Origin: Caldicoprobacter algeriensis
GTDB taxonomy: Bacteria > Bacillota > Clostridia > Caldicoprobacterales > Caldicoprobacteraceae
DNA length: 64,000 nucleotides
Assembly: GCF_023838525.1 (NCBI RefSeq)
Contig: NZ_JAHUQD010000001.1
Coordinates: forward strand, 186,001 to 250,000
Reading direction: 5' to 3'
A model generated the notes under the pieces. It did not search any database. It saw only the letters and a list, made by a program, of their open reading frames with translations, and had not been told where the DNA came from. Position 1 is the first letter of the stretch. Each line of letters begins with the position of its first letter. The translations under genes and the position numbers were made by a program. Positions 41,804 to 51,673 of this stretch are shown piece by piece.

Positions 41804-42997
41804 CTACTTAACTGTAATCTTTTGTTCCTGTGCTATATCTTCCAGTACCTCGACGTATACCGTAGCTTTTATTTCCTTACCTTCTATCATATCGTATTTC
41901 ACCTGTTTGTCAACAACTTTAGCGTTAGATGGGATTTTTTTGTTTACATCCTCCATGGCCTTTTTTTGCGCAATTTCTTTCAGGTCCTGCAGCGTGGCAT
42001 TGGCCGGCAGCTTTTCAACTTCATAATACTCTCTCACTATCATGGTAACAGGAAAAAATCGCCCTTCTCCAAAAAAGGGCACCTTCTTCTCCTCCACCTC
42101 GTAGTGCTTGAAAGGTATTTCCTTTTTTTGGTATTCCACCACCCACTGGCCCATGTCAATGAACTTGTGAACCACCTTTCTGCCTGTCCGCCGCGTGAGG
42201 CCTTCCTCGAGGGAACAGACAGCCTGGCCTTCATACCACGTACGGGCGGTAACCTGGGCCATGGCGTGCACAAAACGGGTTGCCAGGGTTTCGGGGTCCT
42301 CAACAACGCCGCTTACCAGAAGCTGCCCCTTCTTCACCGTATCGCCCTCTTTTACCATGGGTTGGCCTTCAAGTACCACCATTTCATGGATAATCCCATC
42401 TTTGCTGGCCACGATATTGCACGGCGTATCCTTATCTACCATTGGGGGAGGTTGTGCCGCTTCCACCACCTTCACTATAGCCCTGGTACCCTTAAGTTGG
42501 ATGCTAACCCACCAGATATCTGGTATATCTATGACCAACCGGTTTTCAATTGCAGATATGTCCAGCCCTTTTTTGAAGGCTCCCGGCCTTATACCGTATT
42601 TGGCCAGAGCATTAAGCAGCTTATCCTCGGGCACTTCGACGTTCCCCTCCACATCTACTGTCCAGATAAACGAAGAGAGGCCGTACAGTATAATCAAAAA
42701 GGCCGTCAACCCCACAAGCAGCATCTTTCTGTGACGAAGTCGAACCAGCAAAAAGGGCAATCCCCTTTTATCCACTATCCTTACCCTGCACCTTACCTTT
42801 CGCACAATGCCTTTCAGCTTTCTAAAACCGCTGATGCTTATGCAGGCGGTCATGGTGGTATAGCCCGAACGCTTTATCCCCCACAGAAAGATCCCGTTGC
42901 TTATCGTCAAATTAATGAATTTTTCCAGAGACAGGCCATCCACCCTTATAACCAGATAGCCAACTATGTAGTTCCACAGCCTTAAAATCAGCAACAC
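41804..42997 (-). CDS. yqfD: sporulation protein YqfD
   Basis: A 397-residue sporulation-associated membrane protein. The N-terminal YqfD region (about 1-90) precedes a single transmembrane helix (about 92-112, KMLLVGLTAFLIILYGLS). The remainder is probably extracytoplasmic, with a POTRA-like part after the helix (WTVDVEGNVEVPED) and a C-terminal domain. The family is expressed under sigma-E in B. subtilis; its molecular role is unclear. The start at TTG 42997 is close to AAAGG and uncertain by a few codons. yqfC lies 18 bases upstream, giving the usual yqfC-yqfD-phoH order. Confidence 0.93.
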   Translation of the reverse strand: MLLILRLWNYIVGYLVIRVDGLSLEKFINLTISNGIFLWGIKRSGYTTMTACISISGFRKLKGIVRKVRCRVRIVDKRGLPFLLVRLRHRKMLLVGLTAFLIILYGLSSFIWTVDVEGNVEVPEDKLLNALAKYGIRPGAFKKGLDISAIENRLVIDIPDIWWVSIQLKGTRAIVKVVEAAQPPPMVDKDTPCNIVASKDGIIHEMVVLEGQPMVKEGDTVKKGQLLVSGVVEDPETLATRFVHAMAQVTARTWYEGQAVCSLEEGLTRRTGRKVVHKFIDMGQWVVEYQKKEIPFKHYEVEEKKVPFFGEGRFFPVTMIVREYYEVEKLPANATLQDLKEIAQKKAMEDVNKKIPSNAKVVDKQVKYDMIEGKEIKATVYVEVLEDIAQEQKITVK

Positions 42998-43015
42998 CTT
43001 TCACCCCGGACCGTA

Positions 43016-43291
43016 TTAGAATTCCACCAGCTTTATCACGCCGGTTATCATGACATCATCAGCTGCAATGTTTTTAAGGTTCATATCCTGTCCCTCAACC
43101 CGGATCACCCCAATTGTTGAGTTAAGGCGTATTTTCTGAGGGGTATATTCTATCACCCCTCTATGGTTCTCAACCAGCATCTGATTGTTGCCAATCATGC
43201 TGATCCTGGGCAGATTGAGCATTATGTCCTTTGGAAGCTCGAACATTTCAGAAACGGTAGTTTTTACTTCCTGCAGCTTTCTTCTTCGCAC
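43016..43291 (-). CDS. yqfC: sporulation protein YqfC
   Basis: A 91-residue YabP/YqfC family protein. The segment LPKDIMLNLPRISMIGN and the following VENHRGVIEYTPQKIRL are characteristic. YqfC is a sporulation protein transcribed together with yqfD in B. subtilis. The start is GTG 43291 after AAGGGGGG; the longer open frame upstream is unlikely. A terminator for the preceding gene lies only about 40 bases upstream, so the promoter of yqfC must overlap or follow that hairpin, or read-through must supply it. Confidence 0.92.
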   Translation of the reverse strand: MRRRKLQEVKTTVSEMFELPKDIMLNLPRISMIGNNQMLVENHRGVIEYTPQKIRLNSTIGVIRVEGQDMNLKNIAADDVMITGVIKLVEF

Positions 43292-43324
43292 CTTAATCCC
43301 CCCTTGATACAAAATAATATGCAA

Positions 43325-43366
43325 AAAAAAGAAAAACTAGAATGCATGGAACATTCTAGTTTTTTT
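43325..43366 (-). terminator. terminator upstream of yqfC
   Basis: AAAAACTAGAATG (43332-43344) pairs perfectly with CATTCTAGTTTTT (43352-43364). It closes the floA transcription unit on the minus strand and separates it from yqfC. Confidence 0.85.
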
Positions 43367-43474
43367 GCCCTTGAGGCCATTTTACTATTTCACCCGGTTC
43401 AATCTTTTTTATGAAACGCTATAACAGCACGTTGTGCTGCTTAAACATGGATGTCAGTCCCAGACGGAATTTCA

Positions 43475-43972
43475 TTACATCGGCCTTCTTCTGAGAGCCT
43501 TGGGAGGCTGCAGCAATTCGGACATTATAATGCCGTTTATTACGGCATGGCGGCTGAACGAAAGCACATGGCGTTTTGAATCAGACGGTATAATTTCCAG
43601 CTTCACAGCACCAACCCCAACATCATGCGGCGTATCCTTCAAGCTTTCCTGTCCCATTCCCTCAAGAGAGGAATCATGTGGGCTCTCAATGGAAAAACCT
43701 TCGGCTTGGGCAGCATAGCCGCCCGCTACAGGCCCTTGATTGGCTGAAAGCGTTTCATCCCTCTCTATACCTGACATCTGCACCTGCCGATTGCCGGGTC
43801 GGCGGTAGATGTCTCGCTCATTCACCGTATGACCTGTCATATCAGGTGCCCTGGGCATTACGGGCCTCCCCGAAGCATCGGGCTTTGGCCACTGCCCGGG
43901 GCTGCCCGTATGCTTCAATATATTGGCTACTACCATGCTGATGACTATAAACAGTATAATTATATCCAGCAT
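43475..43972 (-). CDS. hypothetical membrane-anchored protein, 165 residues
   Basis: The N-terminus is a hydrophobic segment (about residues 2-19, LDIIILFIVISMVVANIL). The middle is low in order-promoting residues and rich in Pro, Gly and Ser. The end has a more conserved-looking part (VKLEIIPSDSKRHVLSFSRHAVINGIIMSELL). I recognise no family. It lies 30 bases after floA and is probably cotranscribed with nfeD and floA, so a role with the flotillin at the membrane is possible but unproven. The frame is long and follows the codon use of its neighbours, which supports a real gene. Confidence 0.7.
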   Translation of the reverse strand: MLDIIILFIVISMVVANILKHTGSPGQWPKPDASGRPVMPRAPDMTGHTVNERDIYRRPGNRQVQMSGIERDETLSANQGPVAGGYAAQAEGFSIESPHDSSLEGMGQESLKDTPHDVGVGAVKLEIIPSDSKRHVLSFSRHAVINGIIMSELLQPPKALRRRPM

Positions 43973-44002
43973 TTGTCATCATCTCCCGGCTAGCGTCCGC
44001 CG

Positions 44003-44998
44003 CTACTTCTTATCCTCGCCGGATGCATCTTCCCTTCCCATCCTGGCTATGGAATCCCTCATCTGCGTATCGGCTATTATATTCTTCATAGTGTAATAAT
44101 CCATAACCCCCAGCTTCCCTTCCCTGAGGGCCGCGGCTATAGCCTTGGGAATTTCTGCTTCGGCTTCCACCACCTTGGCTCGCATTTCCTGTACAGCGGC
44201 GCGCATCTCCTGCTCCTTGGCCACAGCCATGGCACGCCTCTCCTCGGCCTTGGCCTGTGCAATGCGTTTATCGGCTTCTGCCTGGTCAATTTGAAGCTGG
44301 GCGCCTATATTCCTTCCCACATCCACGTCGGCTATATCGATTGAGAGTATCTCAAATGCCGTACCGGCATGCAAGCTCTTGTTGAGCACCGTCTGCGAAA
44401 TGCGGTCAGGGTTCTCCAGCACTTCCTTGTGGCTTTCAGCCGAGCCGACGGTGGTCACAATGCCTTCGCCTACTCTGGCCAGTATGGTCTCCTCTCCAGC
44501 ACCGCCAACCAGCCTGTCTATATTTGCTCTCACGGTAACGCGTGCCTTGACCATCACCTCAATGCCGTCTTTTGCCACAGCTGATACCTTTGGCGTCTCT
44601 ATCACCTTGGGATTTACGCTCATCTGAACAGCCTGCAGCACATCCCTTCCCGCAAGGTCTATAGCAGCTGCCCTTTCAAACTCAAGGGGAATATTAGCCC
44701 TTTGAGCTGCAATCAGAGCGTTTACCACCCTGTCCACATTACCTCCTGCAAGATAATGGGCCTCAAGCTTGTCAACGCTGATATCCAGTCCCGCCTTGGT
44801 GGCCTTTATAAGAGGATTAATTATCCTGGATGGAATCACCCTCCTCAGCCGCATACCTATCAAGTTGAATATCCCTATCTTGACCCCGGCTGCCAGCGCT
44901 GAAATCCACAATCCCAGCGGTACAAAAGTCAGGATTATGGCCAGCACCACTATGGCTACGATGACCAGACCCATTATAAACAAAATCGTCTCTGGCAT
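44003..44998 (-). CDS. floA: flotillin-like protein FloA (YqfA)
   Basis: A 331-residue membrane-scaffold protein that organises fluid membrane domains. An N-terminal hydrophobic segment (about 6-26) anchors it. The SPFH-like region follows ([59 protein letters not shown]). An Ala/Glu-rich coiled coil lies at about 225-285 ([21 protein letters not shown]). The length equals B. subtilis FloA. nfeD lies directly upstream (57-base gap), the usual pairing. Confidence 0.96.
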   Translation of the reverse strand: MPETILFIMGLVIVAIVVLAIILTFVPLGLWISALAAGVKIGIFNLIGMRLRRVIPSRIINPLIKATKAGLDISVDKLEAHYLAGGNVDRVVNALIAAQRANIPLEFERAAAIDLAGRDVLQAVQMSVNPKVIETPKVSAVAKDGIEVMVKARVTVRANIDRLVGGAGEETILARVGEGIVTTVGSAESHKEVLENPDRISQTVLNKSLHAGTAFEILSIDIADVDVGRNIGAQLQIDQAEADKRIAQAKAEERRAMAVAKEQEMRAAVQEMRAKVVEAEAEIPKAIAAALREGKLGVMDYYTMKNIIADTQMRDSIARMGREDASGEDKK

Positions 44999-45055
44999 AT
45001 TACCATCTCCTTTTTTTTATTTTTCTCAGGCCTTATGGCTGATCAACACAGCGCC

Positions 45056-46345
45056 TTAAAGCCTGGTGACGACGATCTTTGAACCCACAGCCTCTACAAC
45101 CTTTATCCTTTCTCCCGGCAAAATATATTCACCATCCGACACCACATCGTACTTGACCCCGTCGATCTCCGCAATGCCAGCCGGCCTTAAAGCCGTTATC
45201 ACGGTACCAGTCTTCCCAACCAGCTGCACACTCTGCAGCTGCTGTGTGGGCCGATTGCTATCCCCCGCTACTACCTGCTCGGTCAGAACCAGCTTCCTCA
45301 GCAGCCGAGGCCCACCAAAGAATTTATACAGAATGGGTACGGCAACAAGCGCAGCCAATAAAGCTATCCCTACCGATATCATACCCTTTACAGGGTCTGA
45401 AGCCGAAAACACCAGCCCTGCCAAAATGGCGACAATTCCGGTTATCCCAAATATGCCAAACCCGGGAACGGCTATCTCAATGGCTAGCAAAACCAGCCCC
45501 ATCACAAACAGCATTATGGCCCACCATTCGGTGTTTCCCGCCAGAAAATTGCCGCCAAAGTACAACCCCAAGCATATGATGCCGATGATACTCGGCAATC
45601 CAAATCCCGGGACGAAGATTTCGACGATGATGGCCACCATCCCTATCAGCAACAGGAGTGATGCCACATCAGTACGCGTCAAAAACTGGGACACTTTGAC
45701 CTTCAAGTCAGGCTTCACTCTATATACCTGTACATCTGTCCACCCCATGTATGAAAGGGCTTCATCCACATCTTCGGCAATGGCATCGGCGTATCCATAT
45801 CTTCTAGCTTCTTCGGCTGTCAGGTCCAGCAAAGAACCCTTTTCCTTTATGCCGGGTATGGCTATTGATCTGTCCACCATAGCGGCGGCGATCTGCGGGT
45901 CCCTTCCTTTCAGTTCGGCGGTGCCCCTGAATTCACCGCTTATTGCCGCCACGTTCTTTTCGGTATAGGGTATGGGCTCTGCCGACCCCATATGGCTGCC
46001 CGGCGCCATTATTATGTTATCGGCGGCTATGGATATCAGAGCTCCTGCAGACTCAGCCCTGTCGATGATATATACAGCAGTCGGTACTTTAGAGCCAAGT
46101 AAGGCTTCCTTTATATCAAAAGCGGCGTCCACCCTTCCTCCCAAGGTGGATACCACAAACAGTATGCCCTGAGCGCCCTCGGCATTGGCCAGCCCAACTT
46201 GCTTCTCAACAAAGGCGGCCATGGCAGGCGTTATCTCACCCTCTATGGGAACCACATAGACTTTATCGCTATCGGCCAAGGCCGACATACACGCCGTCAA
46301 AAGAGCCACAACCAAAAAAATCAAAACAACTCGGTACCTGTTCAT
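45056..46345 (-). CDS. NfeD family membrane serine protease-like protein (YqeZ)
   Basis: A 429-residue protein with an N-terminal signal or anchor (about 5-24), a ClpP-like serine protease domain (about 28-210; candidate nucleophile Ser99 in RAESAGALIS, with GGRVDAA at 69-75), four to five membrane segments (about 230-335) and a C-terminal soluble OB fold (VGKTGTVITALRPAG, then GEYILPGERIKVVEA). This is the long NfeD form found with flotillins. ATG 46345 is seven bases after AGGGG. It would be the first gene of an nfeD-floA-hypothetical operon. Confidence 0.93.
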   Translation of the reverse strand: MNRYRVVLIFLVVALLTACMSALADSDKVYVVPIEGEITPAMAAFVEKQVGLANAEGAQGILFVVSTLGGRVDAAFDIKEALLGSKVPTAVYIIDRAESAGALISIAADNIIMAPGSHMGSAEPIPYTEKNVAAISGEFRGTAELKGRDPQIAAAMVDRSIAIPGIKEKGSLLDLTAEEARRYGYADAIAEDVDEALSYMGWTDVQVYRVKPDLKVKVSQFLTRTDVASLLLLIGMVAIIVEIFVPGFGLPSIIGIICLGLYFGGNFLAGNTEWWAIMLFVMGLVLLAIEIAVPGFGIFGITGIVAILAGLVFSASDPVKGMISVGIALLAALVAVPILYKFFGGPRLLRKLVLTEQVVAGDSNRPTQQLQSVQLVGKTGTVITALRPAGIAEIDGVKYDVVSDGEYILPGERIKVVEAVGSKIVVTRL

Positions 46346-46491
46346 GATAAAACCCCTTTACATTACTAAATACTGCATTTTTACTTGCATTTTATATTAA
46401 TAATACCCCCGCCACCAAAATAAAAACACCTACTTGACGGTTTTTATACCTTTTTATGCCTTTACTGTTATTATTCTTTATTCTATGATTA

Positions 46492-47445
46492 TCAGATAAT
46501 TCCTGCTTTTTTGTTCTTTTTGTGCAAAATCAATGCAAAAACCATGGAATGGTCCGAAGTCTTGGAAGGCACGACGAAGTGATCTATCACTTCTATGTTG
46601 CCGCTCACGTATATACGATCGATACGGGTGTTGGGAAGGTCGCTGTAAAAGGCATAAGTGTTCAAATGCTCCTTTTGCTTGATGATGGCGGTATCCACCA
46701 GCTTATCGCTGATCGATTGCCCACCAGAGATATACATCTGTTCGTTGAAATCTCCCATCAAGATGACATTGCCTTCTAGAGCCTCCAGTATCGCATTGAT
46801 CTCCTCTATCTGCTTGTGGCGCTCCTCTCTATTCAGCCCGAGATGTGTATTCAATACATGATAGATATCGCCATCTATGCTGATTTTGGCCTTTAAAATA
46901 GCTCTCTTCTCCAGTGCAGTAGAATACAATCTGATATTCTGATGTTCTATAATGGGATAAACGCTTATGATAGCGTTGCCGTATTTTATACCCAGCACAT
47001 TTATGGTTTCACCGTATACATAATGAAATCCCAGAGCTGATGCAATCTCACGTGCCTGATTTTTAAACCCTGAACGGGGCATGTAATAGTCCACTTCCTG
47101 AAGTGCTATGATGTGTGCCTGGGAACTCTTTATCTCTTCTATTATAGACCTCAAACTCTCCTTACCCCTGTGGTCCACTCCGTGGCGTATGTTGAAACTC
47201 AAAAGCAATATCTCCTTCTCATCTCCGCTTTGCATGACGTCACCATCCATGAGCCTATCGTCGGCTTTGCCCCTTAACGCACCACCCCTCTCGGTGGGAT
47301 TGGGTGGCTCCATATATACTGTCACAAAGTCCTCCTGCCGGATCATAATATCCTTCGCCCTGAAACCCAAAAAAGCCACAAGCTGGAATACCTCAAATAC
47401 AGCGATCAGAAGAAAGATCCAGCTGTGTATGCCCTTTCGCTTCAC
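46492..47445 (-). CDS. endonuclease/exonuclease/phosphatase family protein
   Basis: A 317-residue protein with an N-terminal membrane segment (about 9-29), a basic/acidic linker, and a DNase I-like phosphohydrolase domain (about 80-310). Motifs are SFNIRHGVDHRG, ALQEVDYYMPRSG, NTHLGLN, LMGDFNEQ and KTSDHSMVFALI, containing the metal and catalytic residues (Asn, Glu, Asp-x-Asn, Asp-His). It may act on nucleic acids or phospholipids outside the cell; the substrate is unknown. The start is GTG 47445 after AAGGGGG. It is a single gene between rpsU and nfeD. Confidence 0.88.
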   Translation of the reverse strand: MKRKGIHSWIFLLIAVFEVFQLVAFLGFRAKDIMIRQEDFVTVYMEPPNPTERGGALRGKADDRLMDGDVMQSGDEKEILLLSFNIRHGVDHRGKESLRSIIEEIKSSQAHIIALQEVDYYMPRSGFKNQAREIASALGFHYVYGETINVLGIKYGNAIISVYPIIEHQNIRLYSTALEKRAILKAKISIDGDIYHVLNTHLGLNREERHKQIEEINAILEALEGNVILMGDFNEQMYISGGQSISDKLVDTAIIKQKEHLNTYAFYSDLPNTRIDRIYVSGNIEVIDHFVVPSKTSDHSMVFALILHKKNKKAGII

Positions 47446-47613
47446 AACCCCCTTCCCCCTTTATTGTATGCTTTGCCCTCAAAACTATTCGCCCAAACAG
47501 CTTAATCCTCCTGATTTTATTATACTACATATTCCGTCAGTTTTCATCATTATAGCGCAATTACATACTAATTAATTGTTTACATAAATGGTCATTAATG
47601 GATTATGCTTTAT
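47446..47613. other. intergenic region upstream of the endonuclease/phosphatase gene
   Basis: No gene seen. On the minus strand two TATAAT boxes occur (near 47521-47526 and 47552-47557) without a clear -35, plus an orphan GGAGGAT near 47506-47512. Confidence 0.35.
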
Positions 47614-47645
47614 ACTAAAAAACCTGGTGCATGTGCACCAGGTTT
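47614..47645 (-). terminator. terminator of rpsU
   Basis: A perfect 12-bp palindromic stem (47620-47631 with 47634-47645), followed on the minus strand by TTTTTTAG. It lies 150 bases after the rpsU stop, giving rpsU a long 3' untranslated region. Confidence 0.85.
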
Positions 47646-47795
47646 ACAGACATTTGCGAATCATTTCCTCCCCTTTGTAAGCAATTGCCTTCAAAAGGAC
47701 CTACTACTTTCATCGCTGTCATTCCATAGTTTGCACTTTCACAGCTTTTCTCCTGCCGACCGAGGGAGGGACAACCTCACATTTTCTTCAGCAGA

Positions 47796-47981
47796 TTAAC
47801 GATATCTTTTCTTTCTGCGAGCTGCTTCAGACTTCTTCTTGCGCCGTACGCTGGGCTTTTCGTAGTGCTCTCGCTTGCGCAGCTCAGCCAGAACGCCTGC
47901 ACGAGCACACTGACGCTTAAAACGCCTCAAAGCGCTCTCAAATGATTCATTCTCTCCAACTCTGACTTCAACTTCTGCCAT
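47796..47981 (-). CDS. rpsU: 30S ribosomal protein S21
   Basis: A 61-residue ribosomal protein, very basic at its end ([16 protein letters not shown]). The family core is [20 protein letters not shown] followed by [20 protein letters not shown] 47981 follows GGAGGGAGAAGG; the nine extra upstream codons in the open frame are not used. It has its own strong promoter (48107-48136) and a distant terminator. In many Firmicutes rpsU lies next to yqeY or the mtaB block; here it follows the HIT gene. Confidence 0.97.
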   Translation of the reverse strand: MAEVEVRVGENESFESALRRFKRQCARAGVLAELRKREHYEKPSVRRKKKSEAARRKKRYR

Positions 47982-48106
47982 GCCTTCTCCCTCCCTCCGC
48001 CAAGACAATTAAGGATAATGTACATCGAGATTGAACAGCCGCCCCAAAACCTCATCCTTTGACCACATCAGCCATTATAAATGGGAAATGAGGCGCTGTT
48101 GTAACT

Positions 48107-48136
48107 ATTATAACCCGTGCTTCCCACATGTGTCAA
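48107..48136 (-). promoter_or_regulatory. sigma-A promoter of rpsU
   Basis: On the minus strand, TTGACA (48131-48136), an 18-base spacer and TATAAT (48107-48112): both hexamers are perfect, as expected for a ribosomal protein gene. Confidence 0.88.
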
Positions 48137-48155
48137 CAAACAAAAATCGAAGGCA

Positions 48156-48566
<411 letters not shown>

Positions 48567-48609
48567 TCATCCCTTGCATTCTGTATGTCATACCCAAATT
48601 TACCGGCCA

Positions 48610-49947
48610 TCACCCGCTCAATACTTCACCCACCATGTAATCATCCCTTACTTCCTTAAGCAACACATTCAGGATTTGCCCCTTCAAATCCCCTTGGCTA
48701 TTTGCCACCACCCTTATATAGTGCTGTGTATACCCCTCATAGCTTTGAGACCCATACGGGCTTTCCTGCTCAAAATAGACTTCCTCAACCCTGCCCACAA
48801 ACCTCTCCATATAGCGCCGGGCCATCCGATGCCCCACATCTATCAGTATGCGGCTGCGCTCCTCTTTAACCCTTGCCGGCACCTGATTGGGGAATTTCGC
48901 CGCAGGGGTTCCCTCCCTGCGGGAGTACTGGAACACGTGCAGCCTGCTGAACCCTATCTTCTGTACAAAGCTCACGGTTTCCTCAAACTCAGCATCGGTC
49001 TCCCCGGGGAAGCCCACCATCACATCGGTGGTTATGGCAGCATCGGGGAAACTCTGCCGTATCATGCCTATGGCCTGGCTGTACTGCTCTGTGGTGTACC
49101 GCCTGTTCATCCTCTTGAGTACAGTATCGCTGCCGCTCTGGAGGGGAACATGGAAATGGCGGCACACCTTACGGAATTTTTGAATGCCGTCTACAAATTC
49201 CGGGGTTATAAAGTTGGGTTCAATTGACCCCAAGCGTATTCTCGCCAACCCCTCTATTGAGTTTAAACCTTCAAGCAAGGAGACCAGGCTGATGCCCTCC
49301 AGTTCATTTCGGAGGTCCATTCCGTACGAAGCCAGGTGAATCCCCGTCAGCACTATTTCCTTAAACCCGGCTTCAGCCAAACGCCTCGCCTCTTCCAGCA
49401 CCTCCTGTGGGTGCCTGCTCCTTATGGGACCGCGGGTATAGGGTATTATGCAGTAAGTGCAAAACTGATTGCAGCCCTCCTGGACCTTGAGAATGGCTCT
49501 GGTCCTTCCCTCATATGAGCTTATCGGGGTGCTCTCAAATTCTTTAGCCTTCATTATATCCTTGACGTCAACCACCACTTCTTCGGTGGACTGCGCCTGT
49601 TCCACCAGGTCCACAATCCTGTGTCTATCCTGCGTGCCCAGCACCAGCTTGACACCTGGAATTTTCATAGCTTCCTCGGCCGACCTCTGGGCAAAGCAGC
49701 CCACCACCACAATGGCGGCATCAGGGTTGGTCCGGTGCGCCTTGCGTATCATCTGTCTAGACTTCCTATCAGCCAGGTTGGTCACGGTGCAGGTATTGAC
49801 CACGTACACATCGGCCTTTTCATCGAAATCCACTATGTGATACCCTCTGCTTTCAAACTGCTCCATCATGGCCTGGGTATCGTACTGATTGACCTTGCAG
49901 CCCAAGGTATAAAAAGCAACGCTCTTTCTTTCTACTCTGTTGTCCAT
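48610..49947 (-). CDS. mtaB: tRNA (t6A37) methylthiotransferase MtaB
   Basis: A 445-residue radical SAM enzyme that converts t6A37 of tRNA to ms2t6A37. The N-terminal UPF0004 domain holds cluster cysteines (Cys17 in TLGCKVNQYD, Cys53 in NTCTVTN, and GCFAQ), the radical SAM cluster is CNQFCTYCIIPYTRG, and a C-terminal TRAM domain follows. The motif set distinguishes it from MiaB. ATG 49947 overlaps rsmE by 16 bases. It is part of the dnaJ-prmA-rsmE-mtaB run typical of Firmicutes. Confidence 0.96.
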   Translation of the reverse strand: MDNRVERKSVAFYTLGCKVNQYDTQAMMEQFESRGYHIVDFDEKADVYVVNTCTVTNLADRKSRQMIRKAHRTNPDAAIVVVGCFAQRSAEEAMKIPGVKLVLGTQDRHRIVDLVEQAQSTEEVVVDVKDIMKAKEFESTPISSYEGRTRAILKVQEGCNQFCTYCIIPYTRGPIRSRHPQEVLEEARRLAEAGFKEIVLTGIHLASYGMDLRNELEGISLVSLLEGLNSIEGLARIRLGSIEPNFITPEFVDGIQKFRKVCRHFHVPLQSGSDTVLKRMNRRYTTEQYSQAIGMIRQSFPDAAITTDVMVGFPGETDAEFEETVSFVQKIGFSRLHVFQYSRREGTPAAKFPNQVPARVKEERSRILIDVGHRMARRYMERFVGRVEEVYFEQESPYGSQSYEGYTQHYIRVVANSQGDLKGQILNVLLKEVRDDYMVGEVLSG

Positions 49948-50687
49948 TGCATCTCCCCTGTATAAAACATGATTGCAGATAATATAGCCACTCCCACCGT
50001 TTCGGTCCTCAATATCCTGGGCCCAAGGGAAACGGTATTCCAGCCCATTTCCCTTGCCGCTTCAACCTCCTGCTCTTCCCAGCCACCCTCGGGGCCTACC
50101 ATAATGGCTATGCCATCCCCCCAGCTGCTTGAGGATTCAAAAAGATTTTTAAGCCCCGCCTTCCTTTCGTTTTCCCAAGGGAATATGCGAAGCATTTCAG
50201 GCGACTGGTGTATCGCTCGGCTAAACGGCACAGGCAACGATACTTCTGGGATAATGCCCCTTCTGCTTTGCTTGGCCGCCTCTCTGGCAATCCTCTGCCA
50301 GCGAGAAACCTTCTTAATCTCATCATCCGTCGAAGTTAACTTGACTATGGTCCTTGCCGTAACCACTGGGACGATTCTATGCACTCCCAGCTCCACGCAC
50401 TTCTGTATTATAAGGTCCATCTTGGCGCTTTTGGGGATAGCCTGATACAGTACTACCTTGACCCTGGGTTCGCCCTGACTGGGAAAGTTCCTCTTTATAT
50501 GAACCTCAACCCCATTTTTGCCCACGCTCTTTATCACGGCCTCATAGTCGTTCCCCTGGCCGTCACACAGCTCTATAGTATCTCCCCGGCGCAGGCGCAG
50601 CACCCTGTGGATGTGCTCGGCATCCTCGCCCTCAATCATCACCGTATCTCGCCTGATTTGCTCTCTATCTATAAAAAACCTATGCAT
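49932..50687 (-). CDS. rsmE: 16S rRNA (uracil1498-N3)-methyltransferase RsmE
   Basis: A 251-residue SPOUT methyltransferase that modifies U1498 of 16S rRNA. The N-terminal PUA-like part has HRFFID and EDAEHIHRVLRLRRGD. The C-terminal knot domain has VTARTIVK, RIAREAAKQSRRGIIPEV and MVGPEGGWEEQEVEAA, with SLGPRILRTETV at the SAM site. ATG 50687 overlaps the prmA stop by eight bases; upstream frame extension to 50732 is not used. Coupled to prmA and mtaB. Confidence 0.96.
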   Translation of the reverse strand: MHRFFIDREQIRRDTVMIEGEDAEHIHRVLRLRRGDTIELCDGQGNDYEAVIKSVGKNGVEVHIKRNFPSQGEPRVKVVLYQAIPKSAKMDLIIQKCVELGVHRIVPVVTARTIVKLTSTDDEIKKVSRWQRIAREAAKQSRRGIIPEVSLPVPFSRAIHQSPEMLRIFPWENERKAGLKNLFESSSSWGDGIAIMVGPEGGWEEQEVEAAREMGWNTVSLGPRILRTETVGVAILSAIMFYTGEMQWTTE

Positions 50688-51624
50688 GCCTGGCCACCAC
50701 GACCGCCCAGTCATCCATGGTACGATGTTCAATCTGCCTGTAGCCTTCTCTTTTCATAGCTTCAAGCACGTCATCCAGCCGATCGAGTATGATACCCGAA
50801 GCTATAAAGACTCCGCCGGTGTTCAAGAAGTTCTTCACCGGCCGGGTGAGTGCGATGATGGCATCGGCTATGATGTTGGCCACAACCAGGTCGTATTTGC
50901 CTTCCACCCTGTCGACCAGGTTGCCCTGAAGCACATCCATCCGGGAAAGCACTCCATTTTGCATGGCGTTTTGGCGTGCAATCCTTACGGCATTGGAATC
51001 AATGTCCACCGCCACCGCATGCCCTGCCCCCAAAAGCAGTGAAGCGATGGCCAGAATACCCGTCCCGCATCCGACATCCAGCACGCGGCTCGAAGGAAAA
51101 ACATGTCTTTCAAGCTCCTGTATACAAAGGATGGTGGTCTGGTGCGTTCCCGTTCCAAATGCCATGCCCGGGTCGAGCTCCAGCACTATCTCGCCTTCCT
51201 GAGAACGGTATTCTTCCCACGTGGGCTTGACTACAATCCTTTGGCCTATTTTAACAGGCTTGAAATACTTCTTCCAGCTGTTTGCCCAGTCCTCCTCGTG
51301 CATGCTGGCAAGGCTCAGCTCGCCCGATCCCACATCAAAGCCCAGGTCCTGCTCCTTCAGCCACTTTATCCTCTCCCTGATGTACTGGAGCTTGTCGTGA
51401 AACTCGGCATCGTTGGGCAGGTACCCCTTGAGGGTCACCTCATCGTTTAAATCCTTCAAAATCGACTCGTCCACCAGCTCCCAATCAGCATTTTCCTCAA
51501 CGAAGGCGGAAATCTCCCTGGGGTCCTCGATCACAACCCCCTCAACCCCCACTTCATACAGGGGCTGGGCCATCACATCAACCCCTTCATGAGTCGCCTT
51601 TATGCTTATTTCTATCCAGTTCAT
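50680..51624 (-). CDS. prmA: ribosomal protein L11 methyltransferase
   Basis: A 314-residue enzyme that trimethylates ribosomal protein L11. The N-terminal substrate-recognition domain (about 1-60) is followed by a Rossmann domain with PGMAFGTGTHQTT, VLDVGCGTGILAIASLLLGA and VVANIIADAI (motif IV NIIA). ATG 51624 was kept. It follows dnaJ by about 50 bases, the standard heat-shock operon arrangement of Firmicutes. Confidence 0.96.
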   Translation of the reverse strand: MNWIEISIKATHEGVDVMAQPLYEVGVEGVVIEDPREISAFVEENADWELVDESILKDLNDEVTLKGYLPNDAEFHDKLQYIRERIKWLKEQDLGFDVGSGELSLASMHEEDWANSWKKYFKPVKIGQRIVVKPTWEEYRSQEGEIVLELDPGMAFGTGTHQTTILCIQELERHVFPSSRVLDVGCGTGILAIASLLLGAGHAVAVDIDSNAVRIARQNAMQNGVLSRMDVLQGNLVDRVEGKYDLVVANIIADAIIALTRPVKNFLNTGGVFIASGIILDRLDDVLEAMKREGYRQIEHRTMDDWAVVVARHA

Positions 51625-51673
51625 ATCTCATCCCTCCGCCTTCATTGAAAATGATAAACCGCTATACAACCAG

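Noticed and set aside
41696-42985. Plus-strand open frame of 429 codons opposite yqfD
   Set aside because: Antisense shadow of yqfD; composition is unlike a real protein.
43292-43330. Sigma-E promoter directly before yqfC
   Set aside because: GCATATT is present, but there is no fitting -10 at the right distance.
45066-45968. Plus-strand open frame of 300 codons opposite nfeD
   Set aside because: Antisense shadow with Ser/Thr/Pro-rich sequence and no ribosome binding site.
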